The notes below the pieces were generated by a model that was not told the origin of the DNA, did no database searches, and saw only the letters and a program-made list of their open reading frames with translations. DNA of 64,000 bases from Pseudomonas fragi (GTDB taxonomy: Bacteria; Pseudomonadota; Gammaproteobacteria; Pseudomonadales; Pseudomonadaceae): contig NZ_NQKQ01000009.1 in assembly GCF_002269505.1 (NCBI RefSeq), positions 124,001-188,000 of the forward strand. The letters run 5' to 3'. The position numbers and the translations under genes are program-made. Of this stretch, positions 39,197 to 48,133 are shown in pieces; position 1 is the stretch's first letter; each line of letters opens with the position of its first letter.

Positions 39197-40171
39197 ATGC
39201 CTAACCAGTTCCCCGCCGTACGTCCGCGCCGCCTGCGCCGTTCCCAGACTCTTCGCGACATGTTTCAGGAAACCGAGTTCAGCCTGAATGATCTGGTATT
39301 GCCAATTTTCGTCGAAGAAGAAATCGACGATTTTGTGCCGATCACCAGCATGCCCGGCGTGATGCGTATCCCTGAATCGAAACTGGCCGGTGAAATCGAG
39401 CGGTACGCCCGTGCGGGCATCAAGTCGGTGATGCTGTTCGGCGTCTCCCATCATCTGGACGCCACCGGCAGTGATGCCATGCGTGAGGATGGCCTGGTGT
39501 CGCGCATGGTGCGTATCAGCAAGGATGCCGCGCCGGATATGGTGGTGATGAGCGATACCTGCTTTTGTGAATACACCTCCCATGGCCATTGCGGTGTGAT
39601 GCATGATCACGGCGTCGACAATGACGCGACCCTGATCAACCTGGGCAAGCAAGCCGTTGCCGCCGCCGCGGCCGGTGCCGACTTTATCTCGCCTTCAGCC
39701 GCCATGGACGGCCAGGTGCAGGCCATCCGCAGCGCTCTGGATGGTGCCGGGTTTACCGATACCTCGATCATGGCGTACTCCACCAAGTTCGCCTCGGCCC
39801 TTTATGGCCCGTTCCGCGAAGCGGGTGGCAGTGCGCTCAAGGGCGACCGCAAGTCCTATCAGATGAACCCGATGAACCGCCGCGAAGCAATCCGCGAGTC
39901 ATTGCTGGACGAGCAGGAAGGCGCAGACGTGCTGATGGTCAAACCTGCCGGTGCCTACCTGGACATCATTCGCGATATCCGCCAGGCATCGCACCTGCCA
40001 TTGGCGGCGTACCAAGTGAGTGGTGAGTACGCAATGATCAAGTTCGGTGCCCAGGCCGGCGCCATCGACGAGGCTCGCGTAGTGCGCGAGAGCCTTGGCT
40101 CGATCAAGCGTGCCGGTGCCGACATGATCCTGACCTACTTTGCGATGGATCTGGCGTTGCAGGGGATTTAA
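39197..40171 (+). CDS. hemB: Delta-aminolevulinic acid dehydratase HemB, zinc-type
   Basis: A 324-residue porphobilinogen synthase. It matches the enterobacterial/zinc class: [14 protein letters not shown] carries Cys122, Cys124 and Cys132 for the catalytic zinc. The Schiff-base lysines are in [11 protein letters not shown] and VKPAGAYLD. It condenses two 5-aminolevulinates in haem synthesis. Pseudomonads usually carry a magnesium-type HemB lacking these cysteines, so this is possibly a second, zinc-dependent isoform. ATG 39197 has better ribosome spacing (AGGA, 6 nt) than the adjacent ATG at 39194. Confidence 0.93.
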   Translation: MPNQFPAVRPRRLRRSQTLRDMFQETEFSLNDLVLPIFVEEEIDDFVPITSMPGVMRIPESKLAGEIERYARAGIKSVMLFGVSHHLDATGSDAMREDGLVSRMVRISKDAAPDMVVMSDTCFCEYTSHGHCGVMHDHGVDNDATLINLGKQAVAAAAAGADFISPSAAMDGQVQAIRSALDGAGFTDTSIMAYSTKFASALYGPFREAGGSALKGDRKSYQMNPMNRREAIRESLLDEQEGADVLMVKPAGAYLDIIRDIRQASHLPLAAYQVSGEYAMIKFGAQAGAIDEARVVRESLGSIKRAGADMILTYFAMDLALQGI

Positions 40172-40180
40172 GGGATAGTT

Positions 40181-40221
40181 GCAAGCTGCAGGCTTCAAGC
40201 TAGTTTTATCTGACAGCTTGC
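40181..40221. repeat. Small inverted repeat between hemB and surE
   Basis: GCAAGCTG and CAGCTTGC arms separated by 25 bp, in a typical Pseudomonas AGCTTGCAGC-rich intergenic repeat. It is short and could also act as a weak terminator of hemB. Confidence 0.45.
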
Positions 40222-40252
40222 AGCTGCTTCATCCCACAAAAGGAACCCTCTC

Positions 40253-41029
40253 ATGCCAGACGCTCGACTCGAACGAATCTTGATCACCAATGACGACGGG
40301 ATCGACGCCCCTGGCCTTGCAGTGCTGGAAGCGGTCGCCCACGAGTTGGCGGACGAAGTCTGGGTTGTGGCACCTAACCATGACCAGAGTGGTATATCCA
40401 CGGCAATCAGCATTCATCATCCCTTGCGCGTTACAAAACGTGGCGAGCGGCGATTTTCGGTCTCCGGAACGCCCGCCGACTGTGTCGCCATGGCATTGCA
40501 GCAGTTGCTGGACACCCCCCCGCAGCTGTTGCTGTCCGGCATCAACAAAGGCGCCAACCTTGGGGTTGAAACCCTGTTTTCCGGTACCGTGGGCGCTGCC
40601 ATGACGGGCTTGTTGATGGGCGTTCCGTCCATCGCCTTGAGCCAGTACTTTACTCGTCGCAGCTCGGTGCGCTGGGAAACGGCCCGAGCTCTGGCCCCCG
40701 GAGTTATCCGGCAACTGTTGGGCAAGGGCTGGGAGCAGTCGGCGTGCCTGAACATTAACTTCCCTGACGTGCCTGCCGATGAGGCCGGCCCGATCCAGAT
40801 CACCCGCCAGGGCGCCGGGCGCATGGACGGGGTTGAAGCCATCGAGCGTACCGACTTTCGTGAAGCCAAGTATTATTGGCTGAGCATCACCCGCCACCAG
40901 CACCCTGAAGCACTGGATACCGAAACCCGGGTAGTCACCCAGGGCGGTATTTCAGTCACGCCACTGGAATTTGATCGCACCGCCATCGCTTTGCGCGAGC
41001 ATCTGCGCATGGCGGTTCAAGTCGTCTAA
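40253..41029 (+). CDS. surE: 5'/3'-nucleotidase SurE
   Basis: A 258-residue SurE phosphatase. The metal-binding motif ITNDDGIDAPG at residues 11-21 and the conserved VVAPNHDQSGIS, SVSGTPADCV and LLSGINKGANLG segments are present. It dephosphorylates nucleoside 5'- and 3'-monophosphates and short polyphosphates in the cytosol. The gene is not beside pcm-rpoS, where the canonical surE usually lies, so this is probably a second copy. It converges with a LysR gene, overlapping its 3' end by 4 nt. Confidence 0.9.
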   Translation: MPDARLERILITNDDGIDAPGLAVLEAVAHELADEVWVVAPNHDQSGISTAISIHHPLRVTKRGERRFSVSGTPADCVAMALQQLLDTPPQLLLSGINKGANLGVETLFSGTVGAAMTGLLMGVPSIALSQYFTRRSSVRWETARALAPGVIRQLLGKGWEQSACLNINFPDVPADEAGPIQITRQGAGRMDGVEAIERTDFREAKYYWLSITRHQHPEALDTETRVVTQGGISVTPLEFDRTAIALREHLRMAVQVV

Positions 41030-41961
41030 GCCCAATGCGCTGGGTCATCGACGATGGCCTGGTGCCCTTCAAGCACTTTCGGAATCTCCTGCTTCAGGAA
41101 TTCGACCCAGGTCTTGACCTTGGCATCCAGAAACCGCCGTGAAGGGTAGAGTGCATAGATACTCTTTTCATGCAGCCGGTAGTGCGGCAGCAGGCGCACC
41201 AGTGAACCGCGCTGATAAGAGCCTACCGCCACATAATCAGGCAACAGACAGACTCCAAGACCGGCCTCGGCCGCTTTCGCCATGGCCTCAGCCACGTTGA
41301 CCTGGAAGACGTTACCGGGGCGGATGACTTGCTCGCCCTGATCATCGCGAAAGGTCCAGCTGTCGGTGAACAACGGGTCAACCAGATGCAGGCAGCGGTG
41401 CTGGTGCAGATCGTCCGGCACTGTCGGGATATTCCGGCCCTTGAGGTAGGAGGGCGCAGCACTGATAACACTGAAGATGCTGCCCAGCGGCTGGCCGATC
41501 AGTTCCGAATCCGGCAGATGGGCCGACAGGGTAATGACCAGGTCATGACCCTCCTCGAGCAGATCGGGCTGGCGTTGCGACAGAGTGAGGTCGACATGAA
41601 CCTGCGGATACAGCTCCGTGTAACGGGCTACCAGCGGTGCCAGCAGCTGGATACCCAGGCCGGTGGTTGATTGCACACGCAAATGGCCACGGGGGATCAG
41701 GTGCGCGCCCGCTGCTTCGGCATTGGCATCCTCAATCTCGCCCAGAATCATCCGGCAGCGTTCCAGATAACGCGTACCCACCTCGGTCAGTGCCAGGCGC
41801 CGGGTACTGCGCTGTAACAACCTGGCTTGCAGCGAGGACTCCAGCTCAGACAGCAAGCGTGAAGTTTGCGCCGTTGAATAACCCAGCGCTTGCGCCGCAG
41901 CGGTAAAGCTGCCGGTCTCGACTACGCGGACAAACACCCGCATCGCCTGAAAAATATCCAT
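41026..41961 (-). CDS. LysR-family transcriptional regulator
   Basis: A 311-residue LysR protein. Helix-turn-helix GSFTAAAQALGYSTAQTSRLLSELESSL (about 17-45), linker RLLQRSTRRLALTEVG and a standard effector-binding domain. The start is the ATG at 41961 (MDIFQAMRVFVRVVE is the classic opening). It overlaps the surE stop by 4 nt (convergent) and faces the long region that contains two hairpins before the wzz-like gene. Target and effector are unknown. Confidence 0.88.
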   Translation of the reverse strand: MDIFQAMRVFVRVVETGSFTAAAQALGYSTAQTSRLLSELESSLQARLLQRSTRRLALTEVGTRYLERCRMILGEIEDANAEAAGAHLIPRGHLRVQSTTGLGIQLLAPLVARYTELYPQVHVDLTLSQRQPDLLEEGHDLVITLSAHLPDSELIGQPLGSIFSVISAAPSYLKGRNIPTVPDDLHQHRCLHLVDPLFTDSWTFRDDQGEQVIRPGNVFQVNVAEAMAKAAEAGLGVCLLPDYVAVGSYQRGSLVRLLPHYRLHEKSIYALYPSRRFLDAKVKTWVEFLKQEIPKVLEGHQAIVDDPAHWA

Positions 41962-42010
41962 GCCGATTATTACCCCACACGTAAGCGTGCTTTCTTGTGG
42001 CGGCAATAAT

Positions 42011-42048
42011 TACACAGTCCAGGAGACTATGTTGTCCTGGCGTGTGTA
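42011..42048. ncRNA. Candidate structured RNA or operator (double-stem dyad)
   Basis: TACACA-gt-CCAGGA-10 nt-TCCTGG-cg-TGTGTA: two perfect 6-bp stems separated by a symmetric 2-nt internal loop. A perfect GGCAAAA/TTTTGCC terminator follows 12 nt later. It may be the body of a small RNA or an attenuator, or a LysR binding site, since it lies 50 bp upstream of the LysR start. The structure is seen; function is not known. Confidence 0.4.
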
Positions 42049-42060
42049 TTCCATGAAAAC

Positions 42061-42092
42061 GGCAAAAATGCATTGTGATTTTGCCTTTTTTT
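42061..42092 (+). terminator. Rho-independent terminator with no upstream gene on its strand
   Basis: GGCAAAA and TTTTGCC arms around an 11-nt loop, immediately followed by TTTTTTT. It points rightwards, yet no protein gene precedes it on the plus strand, implying a short plus-strand transcript between 41962 and here or an attenuator for the wzz-like gene. Confidence 0.65.
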
Positions 42093-42307
42093 GTGAGGCA
42101 ATTCTCATTGGATACGCGGGTTTATCCAGTTTTTAATAAAGTCGCTGGATATCGTTTTCCAATTTCTTGCTTTTGTTGTTCTATGTGCTTGTTTTATATA
42201 GGTACGAATTTTCCTGGGAATAGCCTGTCAAACACATTGCGTGATCATGTGATAGATACGTCCTCAGCAGCCAGCTTGACAAAGCTTTATCTACAAGGTG
42301 CATTCAT
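42093..42307 (+). promoter_or_regulatory. AT-rich leader/promoter region of the wzz-like gene
   Basis: 215 bp with lowered GC and no credible gene; open frames across it lack coding character. It probably contains the promoter of the wzz-like gene. No clear -35/-10 pair was found. Confidence 0.35.
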
Positions 42308-43606
42308 TTGACTATTCAGCAGCCTCCGCAAGGGCGAAAAGTTGACGCTGAGATCGATGTGTTTGAGTTGATCCACTCTTTATGGCGACAAAAAAAACTG
42401 ATTGCAGCCACAATGCTAGTCACCGCATTGATGGCATTTGGCTATGTTTTGTTTGCGAAACAGATTTATCAAACCAGCAGCCTGCTGCGTCCTGCAGCCA
42501 TCAACGAACTTGATGCCCTTAACCGCTCCCAGGTCTATACCCTGCCTGCGGCTGATGCCTTGCTTAAAGTGGGGCTGGCACTTGAGTCTTACGAAAACCG
42601 CTTGAACTTTTTTCGCGACCACCCGGATTTGTTCAAACCTCTGCTGCAACCTGGCAGAACCCTGGAGCAAAGCTTCGAAGTGTTTAACCGGGACGCCATC
42701 ACCCTGGTACAGCCTGCGTCGAACAAGGACAATTCAGAAAGCTCTTATTTAAGGCTGGAACTCACTTACCCGGCTTCTCTCGACGGGGTTGCCATTCTTA
42801 ATGGTTTTGTCGACTACGCGATCAATAAGCAGCGTGAGCAAATCAGTGCTGATCTCAAGGTAATTATCAGTAACCGGCTTAGAGAGCTGGACGCCCAGAT
42901 AAATGCTGCACGTTCAAGCTATTTGTCTGATAAACAGGGAAAAATTGCCTCTTTCCTCGAAGCTGATGCCCTCCAGAAGGCCCGGCTGGAGGATGAGTTG
43001 AAAGCTTTGCGCCTGCAGCTGAAAATCGAGCGGGAAGCGCGCATCCAGCAGCTTGACGAAGCCATCGCCATTGCCAAATCGCTGGGCATTACCCGCCCGA
43101 CCACACCCTCGGCGATGGCCGATGCGGCACAGGGCTCGTCGTCCAGACTGGTGCGAACTGAAATCACTTCACAAAGTATCCCTTTGTACTTTATGGGGTC
43201 CCAGGCTTTACAGGCCGAGCGCGCAGCACTGCTCAAGCGCACGACAGACGATTTTACCGATGACCGTATCTCGCAGATCCGCAAAAATATTCAATTGCTT
43301 GAGGTCAATCGCCAAGTCGAAATGCTCGGTAAACGCTCGAATGAGGATGTATTTCTTAAGGATATCGAGCCCTTGCGTGCCGAAGTCGTGCGTCTTGGTC
43401 GTATGAACACGGATATGAGCCATCTCGGGTTGGCCAGTATTGACCGCAAAGCTCAGGTGCCGACTGATCCGGTCAAGCCGAAAAAGGCACTGATTGTGGC
43501 TCTGGCCGTGGTGCTGGGTCTGTTGTTGGGGCTGACGATCGCGACCGTGCGCTTCCTCACCCAGCGCCGTCAGCAAGGTGTCAGGCCAGAACTGCCACCG
43601 ACTTGA
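42308..43606 (+). CDS. Wzz/FepE-type chain-length determinant protein (orphan), TTG start
   Basis: A 432-residue polysaccharide co-polymerase. A first transmembrane helix ([22 protein letters not shown]) near residue 29 and a last one ([22 protein letters not shown]) near residue 400 flank a periplasmic coiled-coil domain, the Wzz layout; the proline/glycine-rich turn before the second helix ([10 protein letters not shown]) is characteristic. The start codon is TTG with AAGGTG 9 nt upstream; no ATG or GTG in reach fits. It should control O-antigen or exopolysaccharide chain length, but no polysaccharide cluster adjoins. The 3' end overlaps the convergent modC gene by 26 nt. Confidence 0.82.
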   Translation: MTIQQPPQGRKVDAEIDVFELIHSLWRQKKLIAATMLVTALMAFGYVLFAKQIYQTSSLLRPAAINELDALNRSQVYTLPAADALLKVGLALESYENRLNFFRDHPDLFKPLLQPGRTLEQSFEVFNRDAITLVQPASNKDNSESSYLRLELTYPASLDGVAILNGFVDYAINKQREQISADLKVIISNRLRELDAQINAARSSYLSDKQGKIASFLEADALQKARLEDELKALRLQLKIEREARIQQLDEAIAIAKSLGITRPTTPSAMADAAQGSSSRLVRTEITSQSIPLYFMGSQALQAERAALLKRTTDDFTDDRISQIRKNIQLLEVNRQVEMLGKRSNEDVFLKDIEPLRAEVVRLGRMNTDMSHLGLASIDRKAQVPTDPVKPKKALIVALAVVLGLLLGLTIATVRFLTQRRQQGVRPELPPT

Positions 43607-44669
43607 TCTGCGCCCACAGTAATTGCCCGGTGCGCAGGCCCAGTTGGTCCCGGGAGTAGCGGGTTATGCGGGCAAGCAGGGGAGTGCCGTCTGCATCCAG
43701 GCGTATCAGTACATGGGCCTGGTTGTCGGCGGCGGTTTCGCTGACCACCGTTACACGCAAGCTATTGAGGATGCTGCTGTGCTCGGCCGGGTTCAGGCTC
43801 AGGCTGATATCCCGCGCCTGCACTTTGACACGCAACGGCTGGCCGATAGCCATTGATGCATGGGTAACCCTCAGGTGCTGGGTGCTGCCGGGCAATTGCA
43901 GGGTCAACAGTTGATAATTAAGGTTGTAATTACCCACCCGGCCCTCAATCACCACCCCGGCATCATCCCCTCGCGCCAAAGGCAGGTCGAGCCTGGCCAG
44001 GGTTTCGCCGATGGGTCCGCTACCCAGTACCTTGCCATCGTTCAACAGCACAATATGGTCCGCCAGTCGCGCCACCTCGTCCTGGGAATGACTGACGTAG
44101 AGCACCGGGATATCCAGCTCAGCGTGCAGACGCTGCAGATAGGGCAGGATTTCGCTCTTGCGCTGGCTGTCCAGCGCGGCCAGGGGTTCGTCCATCAACA
44201 GCAGTTTCGGGCTGGTGAGCAAGGCCCGGGCGATACCGACCCGCTGGCGTTCGCCGCCGGACAAGTTGTGCGGCGCCCGCGTCAACAGGTGGGTGATGCC
44301 CAGGAGTTCGGTGGCATGGGCAAGATCCACTCGACGTTCCTGATGGGCAATGCGCTTGAGGCCGAATTCAAGATTGGCCCGCACCGACAGGTGGGGGAAC
44401 AGGCTCGCTTCTTGAAAGATATAGCCCAGCGCCCGCTGGTGCACCGGTACGAAGTGATTGCGCTGGCTGTCTTGCCAGATGTGACCATTGACCTGTACAT
44501 AAGCCTGGCTGGCCCGTTCGAGACCGGCGATACAGCGCAGACAGGTGGTCTTGCCCGAGCCGGAGTGACCGTAGAGGGCGGTGACCCCCTTGCCCGGCAG
44601 TTGCAGGTCCAGGTCGAGAGCAAAACCGGGGTAGCGGTGCTGCAACCGAAGGTTGATCTGCGACGTCAT
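43581..44669 (-). CDS. modC: Molybdate ABC transporter ATPase ModC
   Basis: A 362-residue ATPase. Walker [10 protein letters not shown], signature [16 protein letters not shown], Walker [13 protein letters not shown] and the histidine switch VSHSQDEV are present; the C-terminal MOP/TOBE domain ([33 protein letters not shown]) binds molybdate and regulates the pump. It powers uptake of molybdate through ModB. The gene ends in an antisense overlap with the wzz-like gene. Confidence 0.95.
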   Translation of the reverse strand: MTSQINLRLQHRYPGFALDLDLQLPGKGVTALYGHSGSGKTTCLRCIAGLERASQAYVQVNGHIWQDSQRNHFVPVHQRALGYIFQEASLFPHLSVRANLEFGLKRIAHQERRVDLAHATELLGITHLLTRAPHNLSGGERQRVGIARALLTSPKLLLMDEPLAALDSQRKSEILPYLQRLHAELDIPVLYVSHSQDEVARLADHIVLLNDGKVLGSGPIGETLARLDLPLARGDDAGVVIEGRVGNYNLNYQLLTLQLPGSTQHLRVTHASMAIGQPLRVKVQARDISLSLNPAEHSSILNSLRVTVVSETAADNQAHVLIRLDADGTPLLARITRYSRDQLGLRTGQLLWAQIKSVAVLA

Positions 44670-44671
44670 CT

Positions 44672-45352
44672 TCAGCTCCAGCTGGTATGGGATTTGCGGC
44701 TTGAATACAACGCCAGCAGCACCAGAAAGGAAAACACCACCATGGCCCCCGCCAACCAGTGTGCCTGAGCATATTCCAGCGCCTCGACATGATCGTAGAT
44801 CTGCACCGATACCACGCGGGTTTTGTCCGGGATATTGCCGCCGATCATCAGTACCACACCGAATTCACCCACCGTGTGGGCAAAGCCCAAAATCGCGGCC
44901 GTGATAAATCCGGGCCTGGCCAGGGGCAAGACTACGGTGAAAAAGGTGTCCCAGGGATTTGCCCGCAGGGTGGCGGCTACCTCGAGCGGTCTGGGGCCGA
45001 TGGCCGCAAAAGCGTTCTGCAAAGGCTGTACGACAAAGGGCATGGAATAGATCACCGAGCCGATTACCAGGCCGGCAAAGCTGAAGGTCAGCGTGCCCAG
45101 GCCGAGGTACTGGGTGAACTGGCCAACATAACCATGGGGGCCCATGGCCAGCAGCAAATAAAAGCCGATCACGGTGGGCGGCAACACCAGGGGCAGGGCG
45201 ACGATCGCTCCGATGGGACCACGCAAACGCGAACGCGTATGGGCCAGCCACAAGGCAATCGGAGTGCCGATAATCAGCAGAATCACTGTCGTCAGTGACG
45301 CCAGTTGCAGGGTCAGCCAGATTGCAGCGAAGTCAGCACTCGTCAGCGGCAT
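44672..45352 (-). CDS. modB: Molybdate ABC transporter permease ModB
   Basis: A 226-residue inner-membrane permease with five or six hydrophobic segments and the EAA loop motif [34 protein letters not shown], which docks the ATPase. Together with ModC and ModA it imports molybdate for the molybdenum cofactor. The ATG directly abuts the modA stop codon (TAAATG), and a 2-nt gap separates it from modC, so the three genes form one operon. Confidence 0.95.
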   Translation of the reverse strand: MPLTSADFAAIWLTLQLASLTTVILLIIGTPIALWLAHTRSRLRGPIGAIVALPLVLPPTVIGFYLLLAMGPHGYVGQFTQYLGLGTLTFSFAGLVIGSVIYSMPFVVQPLQNAFAAIGPRPLEVAATLRANPWDTFFTVVLPLARPGFITAAILGFAHTVGEFGVVLMIGGNIPDKTRVVSVQIYDHVEALEYAQAHWLAGAMVVFSFLVLLALYSSRKSHTSWS

Positions 45353-46135
<783 letters not shown>

Positions 46136-46168
46136 TTATTGGGATGTAACAGGCGCTGGGAAGATAGC

Positions 46169-46192
46169 CGCTATATAAAAATATTTACAGCG
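46169..46192. promoter_or_regulatory. ModE-like operator upstream of modA
   Basis: CGCTATATA-N6-TTTACAGCG, with 7 of 9 positions symmetric, 48 bp before the modA start. It resembles the E. coli ModE site. Molybdate-bound ModE would repress the operon. Confidence 0.6.
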
Positions 46193-46243
46193 CTTTGTGA
46201 AGCTCGGCCTATGTAAGGAGAGTATGCGGGCATGAGTTGTGGT

Positions 46244-46894
46244 TCAGCCTGCCTGGCGCAGGGTGATATTGATTCGCTGTTCACCCAGTAACGAATGATG
46301 ACCGGGCTTGATCGGCATTACCCCGTGAAAGCGCAAACGGTCAACGCCGCCCCAGACCACAATGTCACCGTGGAACAGTGACACCCGCTGGGTCGGATCG
46401 CTGCGTTCAAAGCCACCAAACTGAAAGATGGCAGGCAGGCCCAGAGAGATCGAGACAATGGGGGCGGTGCAGGAGCGTTCGTTTTTGTCCTGATGCAACG
46501 ACATTTTGGCGCCCGGGGCATAGGCATTGATCAGGCAGGCATCGGGGACAAAACCGCTGAAACCTGCAGCGCTGGCCGCCGCTTCAGCCAGTACCAGAAA
46601 GGCTTCGGGCATGGCTGGCCAGGGGCGGGAACTTAGCGGGTCGAGCGGGCTGTAGCGGTAACCATGGCGGTCGGTGGTCCAGCCCAGATCGCCGCAACTG
46701 CTCAACCGGGCAGACATCGCCAAGCCGCCTGGTGTGTGCATCTGGCGCAAGGGCGACTGCAGCAAAACGCAGTCAAGGGCTGCCAGCAGTTCCTTGACCC
46801 GGGGCAGGGCAAACCCGCGAAGCACAAGGGCCTGCTCGCCGATGCGTTCGACGCGGGCGGGCTGTTGCAGGTCCTGCTCGGCAAACAAGTCCAC
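46244..46894 (-). CDS. alkB: AlkB, DNA oxidative demethylase
   Basis: A 216-residue 2-oxoglutarate/Fe(II) dioxygenase. The iron facial triad starts in LHQDKNE (His and Asp), with the second histidine in LRFHGVMPIK and the 2-oxoglutarate arginine in QRINITLRQ at the C-terminus. DNA-lesion recognition motif GWTTDRHGYRYSPLDP is present. It directly reverses 1-methyladenine and 3-methylcytosine. The 55-residue gene below is immediately upstream and both are on the same strand. Confidence 0.93.
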   Translation of the reverse strand: MDLFAEQDLQQPARVERIGEQALVLRGFALPRVKELLAALDCVLLQSPLRQMHTPGGLAMSARLSSCGDLGWTTDRHGYRYSPLDPLSSRPWPAMPEAFLVLAEAAASAAGFSGFVPDACLINAYAPGAKMSLHQDKNERSCTAPIVSISLGLPAIFQFGGFERSDPTQRVSLFHGDIVVWGGVDRLRFHGVMPIKPGHHSLLGEQRINITLRQAG

Positions 46895-46897
46895 GGC

Positions 46898-47065
46898 TTA
46901 CAGCGCCTTGCTGGCCTTGATATCGGTAATCACATCGTCAGCATCGCTGTGGAGCTTCTCAAGGGCTGCGCGGGCTTCTTCTTCGCTGCCGCTCTGGAGC
47001 TGGGCAAACTCGAAGCGACGCTCGCCGTTGAGCTTGTACTTGATGACGTACTTGGTGGTTTGCAC
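46898..47065 (-). CDS. Small conserved-looking protein upstream of alkB (55 aa, GTG start)
   Basis: A 55-residue ORF starting with GTG and AGGA 6 nt upstream. Its stop is 3 nt from the alkB ATG, so translation is probably coupled. The sequence (TTKYVIKYKLNGERRFEFAQL..EEEARAALEKLHSDADDVITDIKASKAL) looks like a small alpha/beta domain with an acidic helix. No known family; relation to alkB or DUF1883 gene upstream is unknown. Confidence 0.6.
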   Translation of the reverse strand: MQTTKYVIKYKLNGERRFEFAQLQSGSEEEARAALEKLHSDADDVITDIKASKAL

Positions 47066-47084
47066 GGTAATTCCTGCCTGAGGT

Positions 47085-47387
47085 TTAACGGAGTTTGGAA
47101 CTGGAGCGACGGACGATCTTGATGGTCGGCTTGAAGCTCGGTTTGCGCGTCACGCTGATTGCCCGAGTGGTCACGGTATCAATAGTGATGTTCCAGAAAC
47201 CGGTGCTCGGCGCGGTGATTCTGGCCGGGAAATCCTTGAATGCGCCGCCGTGGTAAGAGTGACGACCACCATTTTTAAAACTGCGGAAGTGCGCATCGCT
47301 CATCAGGCGAATGTTGCAAGGCTGGGAGCACTCGATGACGACGATGTCGTCTTCGTTGAGGTGCTCGCGCTGGTGAATAAATTTCAT
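47085..47387 (-). CDS. DUF1883 domain protein
   Basis: A 100-residue protein. The N-terminus MKFIHQREHLNEDDIVVIECSQPCNIRLMSD and the central GGRHSYHGGAFKDFPARITAPSTGFWNITIDT match the DUF1883 domain, which elsewhere is found alone or with TIR domains. It ends in a strongly basic tail (RKPSFKPTIKIVRRSSSKLR). GGAG precedes the ATG at 47387; the frame continues upstream without a better start. It sits ahead of the 55-residue gene and alkB. Function unknown. Confidence 0.75.
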   Translation of the reverse strand: MKFIHQREHLNEDDIVVIECSQPCNIRLMSDAHFRSFKNGGRHSYHGGAFKDFPARITAPSTGFWNITIDTVTTRAISVTRKPSFKPTIKIVRRSSSKLR

Positions 47388-47436
47388 GGTGTCTCCAAAA
47401 ACGTGAATCTGCTGAATAATCAGCACGATAGCATGT

Positions 47437-47463
47437 GCTTTAGCCCTGTCAGGGGGCTAAAGC
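47437..47463. repeat. Inverted repeat upstream of the DUF1883 gene
   Basis: GCTTTAGCCC and GGGCTAAAGC are perfect 10-bp arms with a 7-nt loop. There is no T-run. It may be a regulatory stem-loop, operator or REP-like element in the DUF1883/lipoprotein divergent region. Confidence 0.55.
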
Positions 47464-47596
47464 CGAGTATTATGCCGTGATGCGGGTGAGTTTGACGTAA
47501 AACGTGGATAATCCGCCACTATTGAGTATTTATTCACTATGGCCCGGGAGAAATTCCGCATATCCATTGTCGTAGTGTCTTTAACGGAGAATGTCT

Positions 47597-47950
47597 ATGA
47601 AGTGGGGCGTATTAGCGGCGTTGCTGGCCTTGGGTGGCTGTGCATCCGTTACCGATATTGAGCAGACGCTGCCCACCATGAGTGTGATTTCGGGCAAGAA
47701 GCCCGACGCCTATGCTCAATGTGTGGTGCAACAACTGTCCAGCACACGCAGGGCACCTCAGATTGAACCGCATAAAGACGGTTTCCGGATCATCGTCCCG
47801 CAAAAGCTGACCTCCAATCCAACGGCGGTCATTGATATTGAAGAGCGCTCCGGCGGCAGCAGCATCAAGGTGTACGAAAGCATGTCCAATGTGCCGGTGC
47901 GCCCGGGCGATATTCGCAAAGCCGCCACCCACTGCATTTCGGGTGACTGA
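47597..47950 (+). CDS. Small lipoprotein, hypothetical
   Basis: A 117-residue lipoprotein: signal peptide and lipobox LLALGGC with lipidated cysteine at residue 15, followed by a soluble domain with two cysteines (YAQCVVQQL and THCISGD) that could form a disulfide. ATG 47597 has GGAG 7-8 nt upstream, better than the ATG at 47591. Family unknown. A strong terminator follows. Confidence 0.72.
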   Translation: MKWGVLAALLALGGCASVTDIEQTLPTMSVISGKKPDAYAQCVVQQLSSTRRAPQIEPHKDGFRIIVPQKLTSNPTAVIDIEERSGGSSIKVYESMSNVPVRPGDIRKAATHCISGD

Positions 47951-47983
47951 CGCCGTTATTCGGTCAAGCAGTGACAAGAACAG

Positions 47984-48020
47984 ACCTGACGTTGCCGTGT
48001 GCAAGGTCAGGTTTTTTTTC
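47984..48020 (+). terminator. Terminator after the lipoprotein gene
   Basis: ACCTGAC and GTCAGGT arms followed by a T8 run. It is about 30 nt past the stop. Confidence 0.85.
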
Positions 48021-48083
48021 GTCCCGTATTGGTAATCGGATCCAAAGTAGTGTTGTGACCATGCAGGAATTCTCCTACGATCC

Positions 48084-48114
48084 ATATGCTTATATTCTGT
48101 AGGCCTAAGCATAT
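48084..48114. promoter_or_regulatory. Perfect dyad upstream of the dihaem cytochrome pair
   Basis: ATATGCTTA and TAAGCATAT, perfect 9-bp inverted half-sites 13 bp apart, ending 20 bp before the start of the first cytochrome gene. It is a likely operator overlapping the promoter or start region. Regulator unknown. Confidence 0.6.
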
Positions 48115-48133
48115 AACAATAATGGAGCTGGTC

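Noticed and set aside
42075..42311. 78-codon frame before the wzz-like gene
   Set aside because: It begins inside the terminator and covers AT-rich leader DNA; it lacks a ribosome site.
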